DNA of 64,000 nt. Origin: Nocardia wallacei. GTDB lineage: Bacteria > Actinomycetota > Actinomycetes > Mycobacteriales > Mycobacteriaceae. Below the pieces are notes generated by a model that worked only from the letters and a program-made list of their open reading frames with translations, made no database searches and was not told the DNA's origin. Made by a program: the position numbers and the translations under genes. Location: contig NZ_JARWQD010000374.1 in the NCBI RefSeq assembly GCF_029869545.1, positions 1 through 64,000 of the forward strand, read 5' to 3'. Of this stretch, positions 9,213-17,567 are shown piece by piece (the first letter of the stretch is position 1; the number at the start of each line of letters is the position of its first letter).

Positions 9213-9312
9213 GGCTCGCTCCTGCGTCGCATTGCGCTGGGGGCTGCGTGGCTCGCTCCTGCGTCGGATTGCGCTGGGCTGCTTGGCTCGGTCCTGCGTC
9301 GGATTGCGCCGG
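9213..9312. repeat. Three 28-base direct repeats
   Basis: Copies at 9213-9240, 9250-9277 and 9285-9312 share GGCTCGCTCCTGCGTCGNAT as a core with one to three differences. They are spaced 37 and 35 bases apart. A looser match (CTCGCTCCTTCGTCGCATGCG) lies in the loop of the inverted repeat around 9059-9079, so the motif occurs at least four times. The units are too close and degenerate for CRISPR. Confidence 0.7.
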
Positions 9313-9666
9313 GGCGGGTTTGGGGTGGGGGCGATACCTGAAGGTGGGTGGGTTTTCTGTGTTTGGGTGGGTGTGTCGTTTGGGGGCGCGCCAATGTTGT
9401 GAGCAATGTCACTGTTTGGATGTGGGGGTGGGTTTCTTGGGGATGGGGGTGTTGCTGGAAGGTGGGGGTGGGGTGGGTTTGTTCGGATTGGGTCGGGGGT
9501 GGGGGGGATCGTGGTGGGTGTTACTGCTGGTCGGATGACCTTATGGGTGGGGGGTTTGGTTGAAAATTTGATTGGCTGGGGGTTCGCGGAGGGGGTGGTG
9601 CGGTCGTTTTGCCAAGGCAATATGCTGTCAGTAACAAACCTGATGGCTGTTTCTCTGCCTCCTTAC

Positions 9667-9703
9667 GGACTTGGAGGTCTGATCCAGCTGGATTTCCAAG
9701 ACC
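9667..9703. promoter_or_regulatory. Nested palindromes upstream of the LysR gene
   Basis: The perfect 12-base palindrome ATCCAGCTGGAT (9682-9693) lies between the inverted arms GGACTTGGA (9667-9675) and TCCAAGACC (9695-9703). The structure ends about 20 bases before the ATG. A second palindrome, TTGCCAAGGCAA (9609-9620), precedes it. LysR proteins commonly autoregulate from such sites, so this is a candidate operator. Confidence 0.4.
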
Positions 9704-9723
9704 AATTCTGATAGCAAGGGGCT

Positions 9724-10608
9724 ATGGACCCGCATTTGCGCGACCTGCGGTATTTCGTCGCCGTCGCTGAGGAACTGCACTTCACCAATGCCGCTCAGCG
9801 GTTGCACATCGCTCAACCGACGCTCTCGCGGCAGATCCGCCAGCTCGAGCGGCAGCTCGACGTGGTGTTGTTCGACCGGAACCAGCGCAGTGTCGCGCTG
9901 ACCGTGGCGGGTAAGGAACTGCTCGAGGGTGCGCGCAAGATCCTCGAGCTGTGGGAGGTCACCAATGTCGCCCTGCAGGAGGCGGGCGAGGTGCTGCGGG
10001 TCGGGATCCAGAGCTCGATCGGCCGCGGCCTGATCGCCGACCTGGAGAGCGCCAGCGGGCATCGGCTCGCGCTGCACTCCGCATCGTGGACCGACCCTTC
10101 CAGCGGCCTGGCGGGGCGCCAGGCCGACCTGGCGCTGATGTGGCTGCCCGTGCCCGACACCGGACGCTACCGCTGGCAGGTGCTGCGCACCGAGCCGCGC
10201 TGGGTGCTGCTGCCGGAGAATCATCCGCTGGCCGAGCGGGAGGCCATCGAATTCGCCGATCTGGCCGACGAGCCCTTCATCGCGATGCCGCCGGAAGCCG
10301 GTGCCGCCCGGGACTTCTGGCTCGGCAACGACGCGCGCGGCGCCCGGCAGCCGAAGATCGGCGGTGAGGCCGCGACGGCCGAGGAGCGCCTGGAGGCGGT
10401 CAGCCTCGGACTGGGCGTATGCCTGCTGGCCGAGAACAACGTCCCGATGTACCGGTGGCCCGGACTGGCCGCGCGGCCGGTGACGGGACTGCCGCCGTGC
10501 GAGCTGGCCGTGGCGTGGCGGGCCGACGACGATCGCCCCACCATCCTCGATTTCGCCAACCGGGTCATCGCCGGTGGATTCGGCACCCCGGAGTCCGCTC
10601 AGGACTGA
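9724..10608 (+). CDS. LysR family transcriptional regulator
   Basis: A 294-residue protein. The N-terminal winged helix-turn-helix covers about residues 1-60 (LRDLRYFVAVAEELHFTNAAQ, then QPTLSRQIRQLE), followed by a linker helix and a periplasmic-binding-like effector domain. The closest style is the BenM/CatM-like group with a short effector domain. Its 3' end overlaps the convergent amidase gene by 10 bases, so the two transcripts interfere at least on paper. The amidase is the obvious candidate target, but the gene order (convergent rather than divergent) does not prove it. Confidence 0.9.
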   Translation: MDPHLRDLRYFVAVAEELHFTNAAQRLHIAQPTLSRQIRQLERQLDVVLFDRNQRSVALTVAGKELLEGARKILELWEVTNVALQEAGEVLRVGIQSSIGRGLIADLESASGHRLALHSASWTDPSSGLAGRQADLALMWLPVPDTGRYRWQVLRTEPRWVLLPENHPLAEREAIEFADLADEPFIAMPPEAGAARDFWLGNDARGARQPKIGGEAATAEERLEAVSLGLGVCLLAENNVPMYRWPGLAARPVTGLPPCELAVAWRADDDRPTILDFANRVIAGGFGTPESAQD

Positions 10609-12059
10609 TCGGCGACCCTCCGCCACGGGCGTGCGGCCTCGAGCTGTGCGGCCAGCCGCAGCAGCGTCGACTCGCTGCCGGGCGGCCCGGCGAGCTGTGC
10701 GGCCAGCGGCGTCCCGGTGCGCGGGTGCATACCCATCGGAACGCTGAGGGCGGGCCAGCCGACCAGATTCCACAGCGGCGTGAACGGGGCGAACCGCGCA
10801 CTGGCCCGGACGTTGGCCAGCCAGCCCCGGCGATGCCAATCCTTCGCCTGCGGGGGCGGCGCGGCCAGGGTCGGGGTGATCACGACATCGTGCTGATCGA
10901 AGAAGTCCAGCAGCCGGGTCTCGATGCGATCGATCTGGCTCGGGCGGACGAGCCCGGAGCGCAGCACCGCGCGCCCCAGCGCCAGATGCTGCCGCGTGCG
11001 CGGCTGTAGTCGCTGCGGATGCGGGACCGCCGCACCCTCGCGCACCGGATTGGACAGCCAGCGCAGCGCCAGCGCGGCGAGCACGCCCGCATAGGGCAGC
11101 CGCGCCTGCGACACCGTGTGCCCGGCCGCGGCGGCGGTCTCCGCCGCCGTGCGGGCCGCACCCGACCAGTGGCGGTCCACACGCGGCAGCGGCGAGAGCG
11201 CCGTGACGTCCAGGCCGATGCGCAACGGCGCCGGTGGATCCAGATCGGCGAGCGCGGGCCGGTTCGCCAGCACCGACAGCACCAGGGCCGCGTCGGCGAC
11301 CGTGGTGGCCAGCACCCCGTTCTCCGTCATGCCGCCCCAGGAGTCGAGGCCGACCTCGGCGGGCACCACGCCGCGGCCGGGCTTGATCCCGACCACGCCG
11401 CAGCAGGCCGCCGGGATCCGGACCGATCCTAGGCCGTCGTTACCGTGCGCGACGGGCACCAGTCCGGCACCCACCGCGGCGCCCGAACCGCCCGACGAGC
11501 CGCCCGCGCTGTAGCGAATGTTCCAGGGGGAACGGGTGATTCGCTCCGGGGTATCGGTCGCGCCCCACAGCCCGAACTCGGGCATCTCGGTGAGCCCGAC
11601 GACCACCGCCCCGGCCGCGCGCAGCCGCCGCACCACCGGATGATCGGTCGCCGCGGGCTGCTGATCTCCGGCGGCCGAACCGCCCAGGGTCACCTCGCCG
11701 GCGACATCGATGTTGTTCTTGATCGCTATCGGCACGCCCGCCAGCGGCAGCGCCTCGAGGTCGGTGCGATCGGCCAGCGTCCGCGCCTCCGCCCGGGCCC
11801 GCTCGGTGCGGACGAGACTGAAAGCGTTCACTGTCGGATTGCCGACGCGGATGCGCTCGAGAGCGGAGTCGAGGATCTGTTCGGGGCGCGCGGCACCGTC
11901 GCGCACCGCCGCCGCAATGGCGGTGGCCGTGATCGGCTCCGGCGTGCCTCCCGGATCCTGCGGGGAGGCCGCGCCGGCCGGATCGTTCGCGCCCACCGGT
12001 TCCTCCGAGATTTCCGCTGGTGAGATGCCGTCCGCAAGCGCGGTGCCCTCGTCGTGCAT
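10599..12059 (-). CDS. Amidase signature family hydrolase
   Basis: A 486-residue amidase-signature enzyme. The Ser-cisSer-Lys triad is supported by IAIKNN (Lys), the GGSSGGSGAAVGAG loop (cis-Ser) and the nucleophile in GSVRIPAACCG. Family members hydrolyse amides, or act as GatA in tRNA amidation, but no gatB or gatC is present, so a catabolic amidase is more likely. The first 45 residues are a Glu/Ala/Pro-rich leader of unclear use. Start ATG 12059 has a weak GGGGGCAGC upstream. It converges on the LysR gene. Confidence 0.9.
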   Translation of the reverse strand: MHDEGTALADGISPAEISEEPVGANDPAGAASPQDPGGTPEPITATAIAAAVRDGAARPEQILDSALERIRVGNPTVNAFSLVRTERARAEARTLADRTDLEALPLAGVPIAIKNNIDVAGEVTLGGSAAGDQQPAATDHPVVRRLRAAGAVVVGLTEMPEFGLWGATDTPERITRSPWNIRYSAGGSSGGSGAAVGAGLVPVAHGNDGLGSVRIPAACCGVVGIKPGRGVVPAEVGLDSWGGMTENGVLATTVADAALVLSVLANRPALADLDPPAPLRIGLDVTALSPLPRVDRHWSGAARTAAETAAAAGHTVSQARLPYAGVLAALALRWLSNPVREGAAVPHPQRLQPRTRQHLALGRAVLRSGLVRPSQIDRIETRLLDFFDQHDVVITPTLAAPPPQAKDWHRRGWLANVRASARFAPFTPLWNLVGWPALSVPMGMHPRTGTPLAAQLAGPPGSESTLLRLAAQLEAARPWRRVADQS

Positions 12060-12237
12060 GCTGCTGCCCCCGTCGCGTCGTGGTCGAAATGGGGTGGTTG
12101 CGTGTTGACGCGCAAATTATCATTTCGGGGAAACGCTCGGGGGATGATGGTTCTCGGGTGTGGCGGATTCTATCCGCCCTGCCGCCAACCGACCAGTGCG
12201 GACTTCGGTCCGTGGCTGATGCGACAGGTCCGGTTCG

Positions 12238-14679
12238 ATGGGTGCGGATATGAGTGATACTTCCGGCTTCGGCGGTGGGTTCGGGCGGCCAACGGCCGGA
12301 ATCGAATTCGGCGCCGTGACCGCCTTCGCGGCGGCGTGGGAATCCGGCGCCCGGCCGCCGGAGATCGGCGACTACCTGCCCGATGCGCGCACGCTACGGC
12401 TCGACGCCCTGATCGAGCTGATCCGGATCGACATGCGGTACCGCTGGCTGTCCCGCTCGCCGGGCTCCCGGGTCGCCGAACCGAGCCCGGCGAGCAGGCG
12501 GCTGCACGAGTACTGTTCGGAATTCCCGGAATTGGTGCCGCAGGCGCTTCCGGCCAGCCTGGTCTACGAGGAGTTCGTGATCCGCCGCCACAGCGGCGAG
12601 CGGGTGGATCCGCGCGACTGCCTGCGGGAGTATCCCGACCAGGCGCCGCAGCTGCGCGAACTGCTCAACGCCGACGACGAGGACCGCAGCACCCGGCGCG
12701 CGGGTGTCGATCTCACCGCGACCGTGCCGCCGGACTTCTCCAGCACCTGGGCGGGTGAGGCGACGCGCACCACCACGGGCCCGGCGAGCGTCGCGTCCGG
12801 CTCCGGCGCCCGCGTCGATGCGCTCGGCCGCATCGAAATCGGGCAGCGGATAGACGATTTCGAGCTGCTGACCGCGCTCGGCAGCGGGGCCTTCGCGCGC
12901 GTATTCCTGGCCCGGCAGCGCAGCCTGCAGCGGCTGGTCGCGGTGAAGATCTCGGCGGACCGGGGGACCGAGCCGCAGACACTGGCCCAGCTCGACCACG
13001 ACTACATCGTGCGGGTCTTCGATCAGCGGTTGCTCGAGGAGTTCGATCCCGCGGGATCCGATCCGCGGGCACGCCGACTTCGCCTGCTGTACATGCAGTT
13101 TCTGCCCGGCGGCACGCTGCTCGGGGTGCTGCGCTGGGTGCGCGCCACCCCCGCATCGCAGCGCAGCGGGCAGTTGCTGCTGGATGCGGTCGATGCGGCC
13201 ATGGAGGAGAAGGGGGAGATCCGGCCCACCGACTCCAGCGTGCGCGCCGAGCTGGCGGCGCTGTCGTGGCCGGAAACCGTGGCCTGGCTGGGGCGGCGGC
13301 TGGCCGAGGCGCTGGCCTACGCGGACGCGCAAGGGGTGCTGCATCGCGATGTGAAACCGGCGAATGTGCTGCTCACCGCGGAGGCGGTGCCCAAACTGGC
13401 GGACTTCAATATCAGTTTCAGCCGGACGCTGGCCGGTGCGAGTCCGGTCGCGTACTTCGGCGGTTCGCTGTCCTACATGTCGCCGGAGCAGCTGGAGGCC
13501 TGCCATCCCGGCTATCAGCGCTCCGCCGACGATCTCGACACGCGGGCCGACATCTACTCCCTCGGCGTGGTTCTGTGGGAATTGCTCACCGGCGCAAAGC
13601 CTTTCGACGATGTCACGGCCGGTGAGAACGGCGATACGACAACCCTGGCCCAGATGTTGCAGCGGCGCCGGACGGGAGTCGAGGCGGAGGCACTCGAGCA
13701 GCTTCCCCCCGACTGCCCGGCGGCGCTGCGCCGGGTGTTGCTGACCTGTCTGGAGCCGGAACGCGAAAAGCGCTGGGCGAGTGGGGAAGCGCTGTCGCAG
13801 CAGTTGCAGCTGTGCCTGGACGAACGGGCGCGCGATCTGGTGGATCCGCCGCCGCACAGCTGGCGGTTGCGGCTGCGGGGGTGGCGGGCGCTGCTGATGT
13901 CGCTGGCCATCGGAATTCCGAATGCCTGTGCGTCGCTGTACAACATCGAGCACAATCGGTCGCTGATCATCGAACGGCTCAGCCCGCCGTCGCAGCACAC
14001 CTTCCTGCTCGTCACCGCGATCGTGAACGCGGTGTTCTTCCCGGCCGGTACGGCGGTGCTGATCTACCTGGCGCGGCGATTGCTCACCGTCCCGCGGGGG
14101 CTGCGCAAGGGCCGGGACTACGACCCGCAGGAGCTGGCCGGAGCCGGAAAGGATGCGCTACTGCTGGGTGATCGCGCTGTGCTGGTGGCATTTTCGCTGT
14201 GGGGCCTGGCCGCGATCACCTTCCCGATAGCGCTGCAACTGGCGACGGGGGAGGTGGGTGCACGCGCGGTGATCCACTTCCTGTCCTCGGTGCTGGTGTG
14301 CGGCGCGATCGCGGTGGCCTACCCGTTCTTCCTGGTGAACTTCTACATGGTGCGCTGCATCTATCCGATGTTCCTGCGGCACGGTGACGTCAGCACGACC
14401 GACGCCAGGCGGCTGCGGCTGCTCGGCCGCCGCGGCACGAGGTATCTGGCGGTGGCGGCGTCGGTGCCGCTGCTGGCCGTGGCCGGGGTGACTTTCCTGC
14501 CGCCGGAGGATATTCCGCGCGTGGTCTTCGCCGTCCGGGTGCTGTGCGTGGGGGCGATCGTCGCGTTCGTCGTGTCCTATGTGCTGTTCCGGGCGCTGGA
14601 GGCGGATCTGCGCGCGCTGGGTCGAATCGTGGATCCCGTTGCCGCGCGGCGTATTTCCGACATCGAGGGCGCGCCTTGA
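12238..14679 (+). CDS. Membrane-anchored Ser/Thr protein kinase
   Basis: An 813-residue protein; ATG 12250 is an alternative start. Residues 40-145 form a helical module (LIELIRIDMRYRW, FPELVPQALPASLVYEEFVI, LREYPDQAPQL) like that preceding many planctomycete kinases. The kinase domain (about 205-500) keeps the Gly loop LGSGAF (215-219), catalytic Lys237 (VAVK), HRDVKPANVL (369-378) and an APE-equivalent SPEQ. The metal-binding DFG is DFN (389-391). After about residue 530 come roughly six hydrophobic segments. It is probably an active kinase with a cytoplasmic N-terminal catalytic part. The next gene is its paralogue. Confidence 0.88.
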   Translation: MGADMSDTSGFGGGFGRPTAGIEFGAVTAFAAAWESGARPPEIGDYLPDARTLRLDALIELIRIDMRYRWLSRSPGSRVAEPSPASRRLHEYCSEFPELVPQALPASLVYEEFVIRRHSGERVDPRDCLREYPDQAPQLRELLNADDEDRSTRRAGVDLTATVPPDFSSTWAGEATRTTTGPASVASGSGARVDALGRIEIGQRIDDFELLTALGSGAFARVFLARQRSLQRLVAVKISADRGTEPQTLAQLDHDYIVRVFDQRLLEEFDPAGSDPRARRLRLLYMQFLPGGTLLGVLRWVRATPASQRSGQLLLDAVDAAMEEKGEIRPTDSSVRAELAALSWPETVAWLGRRLAEALAYADAQGVLHRDVKPANVLLTAEAVPKLADFNISFSRTLAGASPVAYFGGSLSYMSPEQLEACHPGYQRSADDLDTRADIYSLGVVLWELLTGAKPFDDVTAGENGDTTTLAQMLQRRRTGVEAEALEQLPPDCPAALRRVLLTCLEPEREKRWASGEALSQQLQLCLDERARDLVDPPPHSWRLRLRGWRALLMSLAIGIPNACASLYNIEHNRSLIIERLSPPSQHTFLLVTAIVNAVFFPAGTAVLIYLARRLLTVPRGLRKGRDYDPQELAGAGKDALLLGDRAVLVAFSLWGLAAITFPIALQLATGEVGARAVIHFLSSVLVCGAIAVAYPFFLVNFYMVRCIYPMFLRHGDVSTTDARRLRLLGRRGTRYLAVAASVPLLAVAGVTFLPPEDIPRVVFAVRVLCVGAIVAFVVSYVLFRALEADLRALGRIVDPVAARRISDIEGAP

Positions 14680-16769
14680 GTGAACTCGCGCTCGGCGCGG
14701 CCGCCGCCCGGTTCGACGCGGACTGGCAGGCCGCGCTGAGCGGGCTGGACGACGGCCCACCGGTGCTCGCGCGGTACATCCCGGAGGGCGGCGCGTTACG
14801 CGTGGCGGTGCTCGCCGATCTCGTCCGCATCGACCTGCGTCAGCGCTGGCGCCGGACCCGGCACGGCAAGCGAATGGCGGACTACGGCAGGGAATTTCCC
14901 GAATTGGCCGCCAGCCCGCAGTTTCTGGATCTGGTCTGTGAGGAGTTCGCGCTCCGCAACCGGTACCGGCCCACCACCGTCGCGGAGTTCCTCGACGAAT
15001 ACCCGGAACTGGCCGCGGAACTCGCGCAGCGGATCGACGACGTCGAGTCGGCACCCGGACGCATCTGCGCGGAGGCGTCCCCGGCGGCCGTGGAGGTGGA
15101 GCCGGGCCGCCGGATCGACGACTTCGATCTGGTGACCCTGCTGGGCGGCACCGGGGGCGCGAAGGTCTTTCTGGCCCGGCAACATTCGATGCAGCGGCTG
15201 GTCGCGGTGCGGGTGGAGGCGGTGGGCACGCACGATCCCCGGACGGTGGCGCAGCTCGATCACCCGTACATCGTCCGGGTCTTCGATCAGCGCGTGGTCG
15301 CGGGCGTATCCGGCGGGCCGCTGCGGTTGCGATACATGCAGTACCTGCCCGGCGGCAGCGGTGCCGACCTGATGCGGCTGCGGCGCTCCACCCCCGAGCC
15401 GGACGGTGGTGCGCTGCTGCTGCGTTCGGTGGACGCGGTGATGGAGGCGCGCGGCGAGATCCGCCCCACCGATTCGAGCGTGCGCGCCGAGATCGCCGCG
15501 CTGTCGTGGCCGGAGACCGTGGCCTGGGTGGGCCGTCGGCTGGCGGCGGCGCTGGACTACGCCGGACACCAGGGCGTCGTGCACGGTGATATCAAACCCG
15601 ACAACGTGGTGTTCACCGCCGAAGGAATACCGAAGCTGGCCGATTTCGCCGCCGATGACCATACGGAAAACGCTGTCGCTCAGCCGGATTCGACGCAGTA
15701 CCGGGCGCCCGAGCAGCTCTCGCAGGCGGTGGTTCCGGATGCCCGCACCGACATCTACGCACTGGGTGTACTCCTGTGGGAAATGCTCACGGGCGCAAGC
15801 CCATTCGATGACGCGGCCCCGCTGCCCGCCGACACACCCGCGACGCTGCGGCGGACATTGCTGCGCTGCCTGGCGCCCGATCCGCAAGGGCGCTGGCAAT
15901 CCGGGGTCGAGTTGGCCGGGCAGCTGGATCTGTGCCTCGACGCGCGCGCCCGAGATCTCGTGGATCCGCCGCCGACGAGCCTGCGCTACCGGGCGCGCGG
16001 CTGGTCGCTGCCGATCGTATGGGCCTGTGTGGGACTGCCGAACCTGCTGGCCAGCCTCTACAACATAAGGCTCAACGAGAGCCTGATCATCGACCGGCTG
16101 TCGGCGGCGGACCAGGACCGGTACTCCACCGTCGGGCTGATCAACAACCTGATCACCTTTCCGCTGGCGGCCGTGCTGATGACGCTGCTGACCTGGCGCG
16201 TGCTGATGGTGACCCTCCGCCTGCGCCGGGGCGCAGCGGTGAGTCCCCGCGACCTCGCGGTCGCGCGACGGCAGCTGCTCTCCCTCGGCGACCGCCTCGT
16301 GTGGGTGCCGTTCGGGATGTGGCTGGTGGCCGGGATCGCCTGGCCGACAGCGGTGATGGCGACCGGGGTCGCGCTGCCCGCCCGCAATTTCCTGCACTTC
16401 TACACCGCCCAGGTGGTCTGCGCCGCGATCGCGCTGGCCTATCCGTTCTTCCTGGTCACGGTGTACGCCGTGCGCTCGGTGTACCCGCAGCTGCTGGTCG
16501 CGGGCGCGGTCGGGCCCGACGACGGGCGGCAGCTGTGGCGGCTGGCCGGGCGCGCCAACTTCTATCTGGCCGCCGCGGCGTCGGTGCCGCTGCTGGGGGT
16601 CGCCAGCGCGACCCTGGTGCCCGGCGATCAGCTGAGCCAGGTGATCGATCCGGTGCGGGCGCTCAGCGTCGGTGGCATCCTGGCATTCGTGCTGACCTAT
16701 CGGCTGTTCCGGCTGCTGGAAATGGATCTGCGCGCACTGGCCCGGGTCATCCCGCGGGGCGTCCGGTGA
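14676..16769 (+). CDS. Membrane pseudokinase paralogue of the upstream kinase
   Basis: A 697-residue protein with the same plan as its neighbour: helical N-terminal module, kinase-like domain (about 145-430) and C-terminal membrane helices. Whole stretches match, for example EIRPTDSSVRAE and ALSWPETVAW. Key catalytic residues differ: the beta-3 Lys is Arg179 (VAVRV), HRD is HGD (303-305) and DFG is DFA (323-325). The Gly loop is LLGGTGGAKVF. Phosphotransfer therefore looks lost or strongly reduced, and a regulatory or scaffolding role towards the upstream kinase is inferred. The apparent start is TTG 14676, overlapping the upstream stop (TTGA). Confidence 0.85.
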   Translation: MSELALGAAAARFDADWQAALSGLDDGPPVLARYIPEGGALRVAVLADLVRIDLRQRWRRTRHGKRMADYGREFPELAASPQFLDLVCEEFALRNRYRPTTVAEFLDEYPELAAELAQRIDDVESAPGRICAEASPAAVEVEPGRRIDDFDLVTLLGGTGGAKVFLARQHSMQRLVAVRVEAVGTHDPRTVAQLDHPYIVRVFDQRVVAGVSGGPLRLRYMQYLPGGSGADLMRLRRSTPEPDGGALLLRSVDAVMEARGEIRPTDSSVRAEIAALSWPETVAWVGRRLAAALDYAGHQGVVHGDIKPDNVVFTAEGIPKLADFAADDHTENAVAQPDSTQYRAPEQLSQAVVPDARTDIYALGVLLWEMLTGASPFDDAAPLPADTPATLRRTLLRCLAPDPQGRWQSGVELAGQLDLCLDARARDLVDPPPTSLRYRARGWSLPIVWACVGLPNLLASLYNIRLNESLIIDRLSAADQDRYSTVGLINNLITFPLAAVLMTLLTWRVLMVTLRLRRGAAVSPRDLAVARRQLLSLGDRLVWVPFGMWLVAGIAWPTAVMATGVALPARNFLHFYTAQVVCAAIALAYPFFLVTVYAVRSVYPQLLVAGAVGPDDGRQLWRLAGRANFYLAAAASVPLLGVASATLVPGDQLSQVIDPVRALSVGGILAFVLTYRLFRLLEMDLRALARVIPRGVR

Positions 16770-17476
16770 CGGCGCCGTTCGCGCGGATCGTGAATCTGTC
16801 CCACGTGCACGACCCGGCCACCACACCGCTGTACCCGGGTGATCCGGCGTTCACCTGCGAGACGGTGGCGACCATCGAGCGCGACGGGTACTACCTGCGC
16901 TACATCCGGCAGGGTGAGCACACCGGAACCCATTGGGGCGCACCGATTCACTTCGATTCGGCGGGCGTCGCGGCCGACGAACTCGAGCCCGAGGACCTGC
17001 TGCTGCCCGCGATCAAGCTCGACCTCCGCGAAAAATGCTCGGGGAACCGGGATTACGCGATCACCCCCGACGATCTGCGCGACTGGGAACGGCGGCACGG
17101 CCCGATTCCCGCCGGTGCCGCCGTCGTGGCCTGGACGGGGTGGGATGCGCTGTGGGGTACGCCCGAATTCCTCGGCACCGGTGAATTCGAGGGCCGCCAA
17201 CCGGGATTCGCGCCCGCCGCCGTGCACTGGCTGCTCGACTCCGGCCGCCTCGGGCATCGGGGTGCGCTCGGCATCGACACCTTCGGACCCGATCTCGGGA
17301 CCGACGAGTCCTACACCGTATCGAGACTGCTCTACCGCGAGCACCGGATCAGCCTGGAGTGCCTCGCCAACCTCGCCGCCCTGCCCGCCACCGGCGCGTG
17401 GGTGCTGGCCGGTGGCGCGGTGCACCGCGGCGGGTCCGGGTCGCCCGCCGGTGTGTACGGGCTGATTCCCCGATGA
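16766..17476 (+). CDS. Cyclase family protein (kynurenine formamidase-like)
   Basis: A 236-residue metal-dependent hydrolase of the cyclase/KynB fold. It starts at GTG 16766, overlapping the pseudokinase stop. The metal motif is present as GEHTGTHWGAPIHF (His, His, then His), though the usual Asp after GTH is replaced. A C-terminal EC residue pair sits in ISLECLANLAALP. Family members open N-formylkynurenine or related cyclic amides and imides. No other tryptophan-catabolic gene is near, so the substrate is unknown. The overlap places it in the kinase operon. Confidence 0.82.
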   Translation: MTAPFARIVNLSHVHDPATTPLYPGDPAFTCETVATIERDGYYLRYIRQGEHTGTHWGAPIHFDSAGVAADELEPEDLLLPAIKLDLREKCSGNRDYAITPDDLRDWERRHGPIPAGAAVVAWTGWDALWGTPEFLGTGEFEGRQPGFAPAAVHWLLDSGRLGHRGALGIDTFGPDLGTDESYTVSRLLYREHRISLECLANLAALPATGAWVLAGGAVHRGGSGSPAGVYGLIPR

Positions 17477-17567
17477 TCCGCGCGTTGGTCGGCGACAGGC
17501 CGACCGGTGTGCCGGGCTTCGGAACGGCGCGGGCTCGCAGGGGACATTCGCAGGTAGGGTCGGCCGG

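Larger units (their letters stand above)
8871..9723. other. 853-base non-coding, repeat-rich intergenic region
   Basis: No convincing gene was found. From left to right it holds a large inverted repeat (9019-9113), three 28-base direct repeats (9213-9312) with a related motif near 9058-9080, and a G/T-rich segment (about 9311-9600) with many runs of three or more G. The LysR promoter area with nested palindromes follows. A 228-codon leftward open frame (8934-9620) is extremely rich in Pro, Thr and Arg and looks like a composition artefact. Confidence 0.7.

Noticed and set aside
9213-9312. CRISPR-like repeats
   Set aside because: Only three imperfect copies with 7-9-base gaps that resemble one another, and no cas gene.
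8934-9620. A 228-codon Pro/Thr-rich leftward frame in the 9-kb gap
   Set aside because: It arises from the G-run and repeat DNA, has no ribosome site or known domain, and its composition changes abruptly with the repeats.
14544-14675. An upstream extension of the pseudokinase start
   Set aside because: The extra 44 codons would be read inside the coding end of the first kinase in another frame and look Arg/Gly-rich like a shadow; the TTGA overlap fits operon style.
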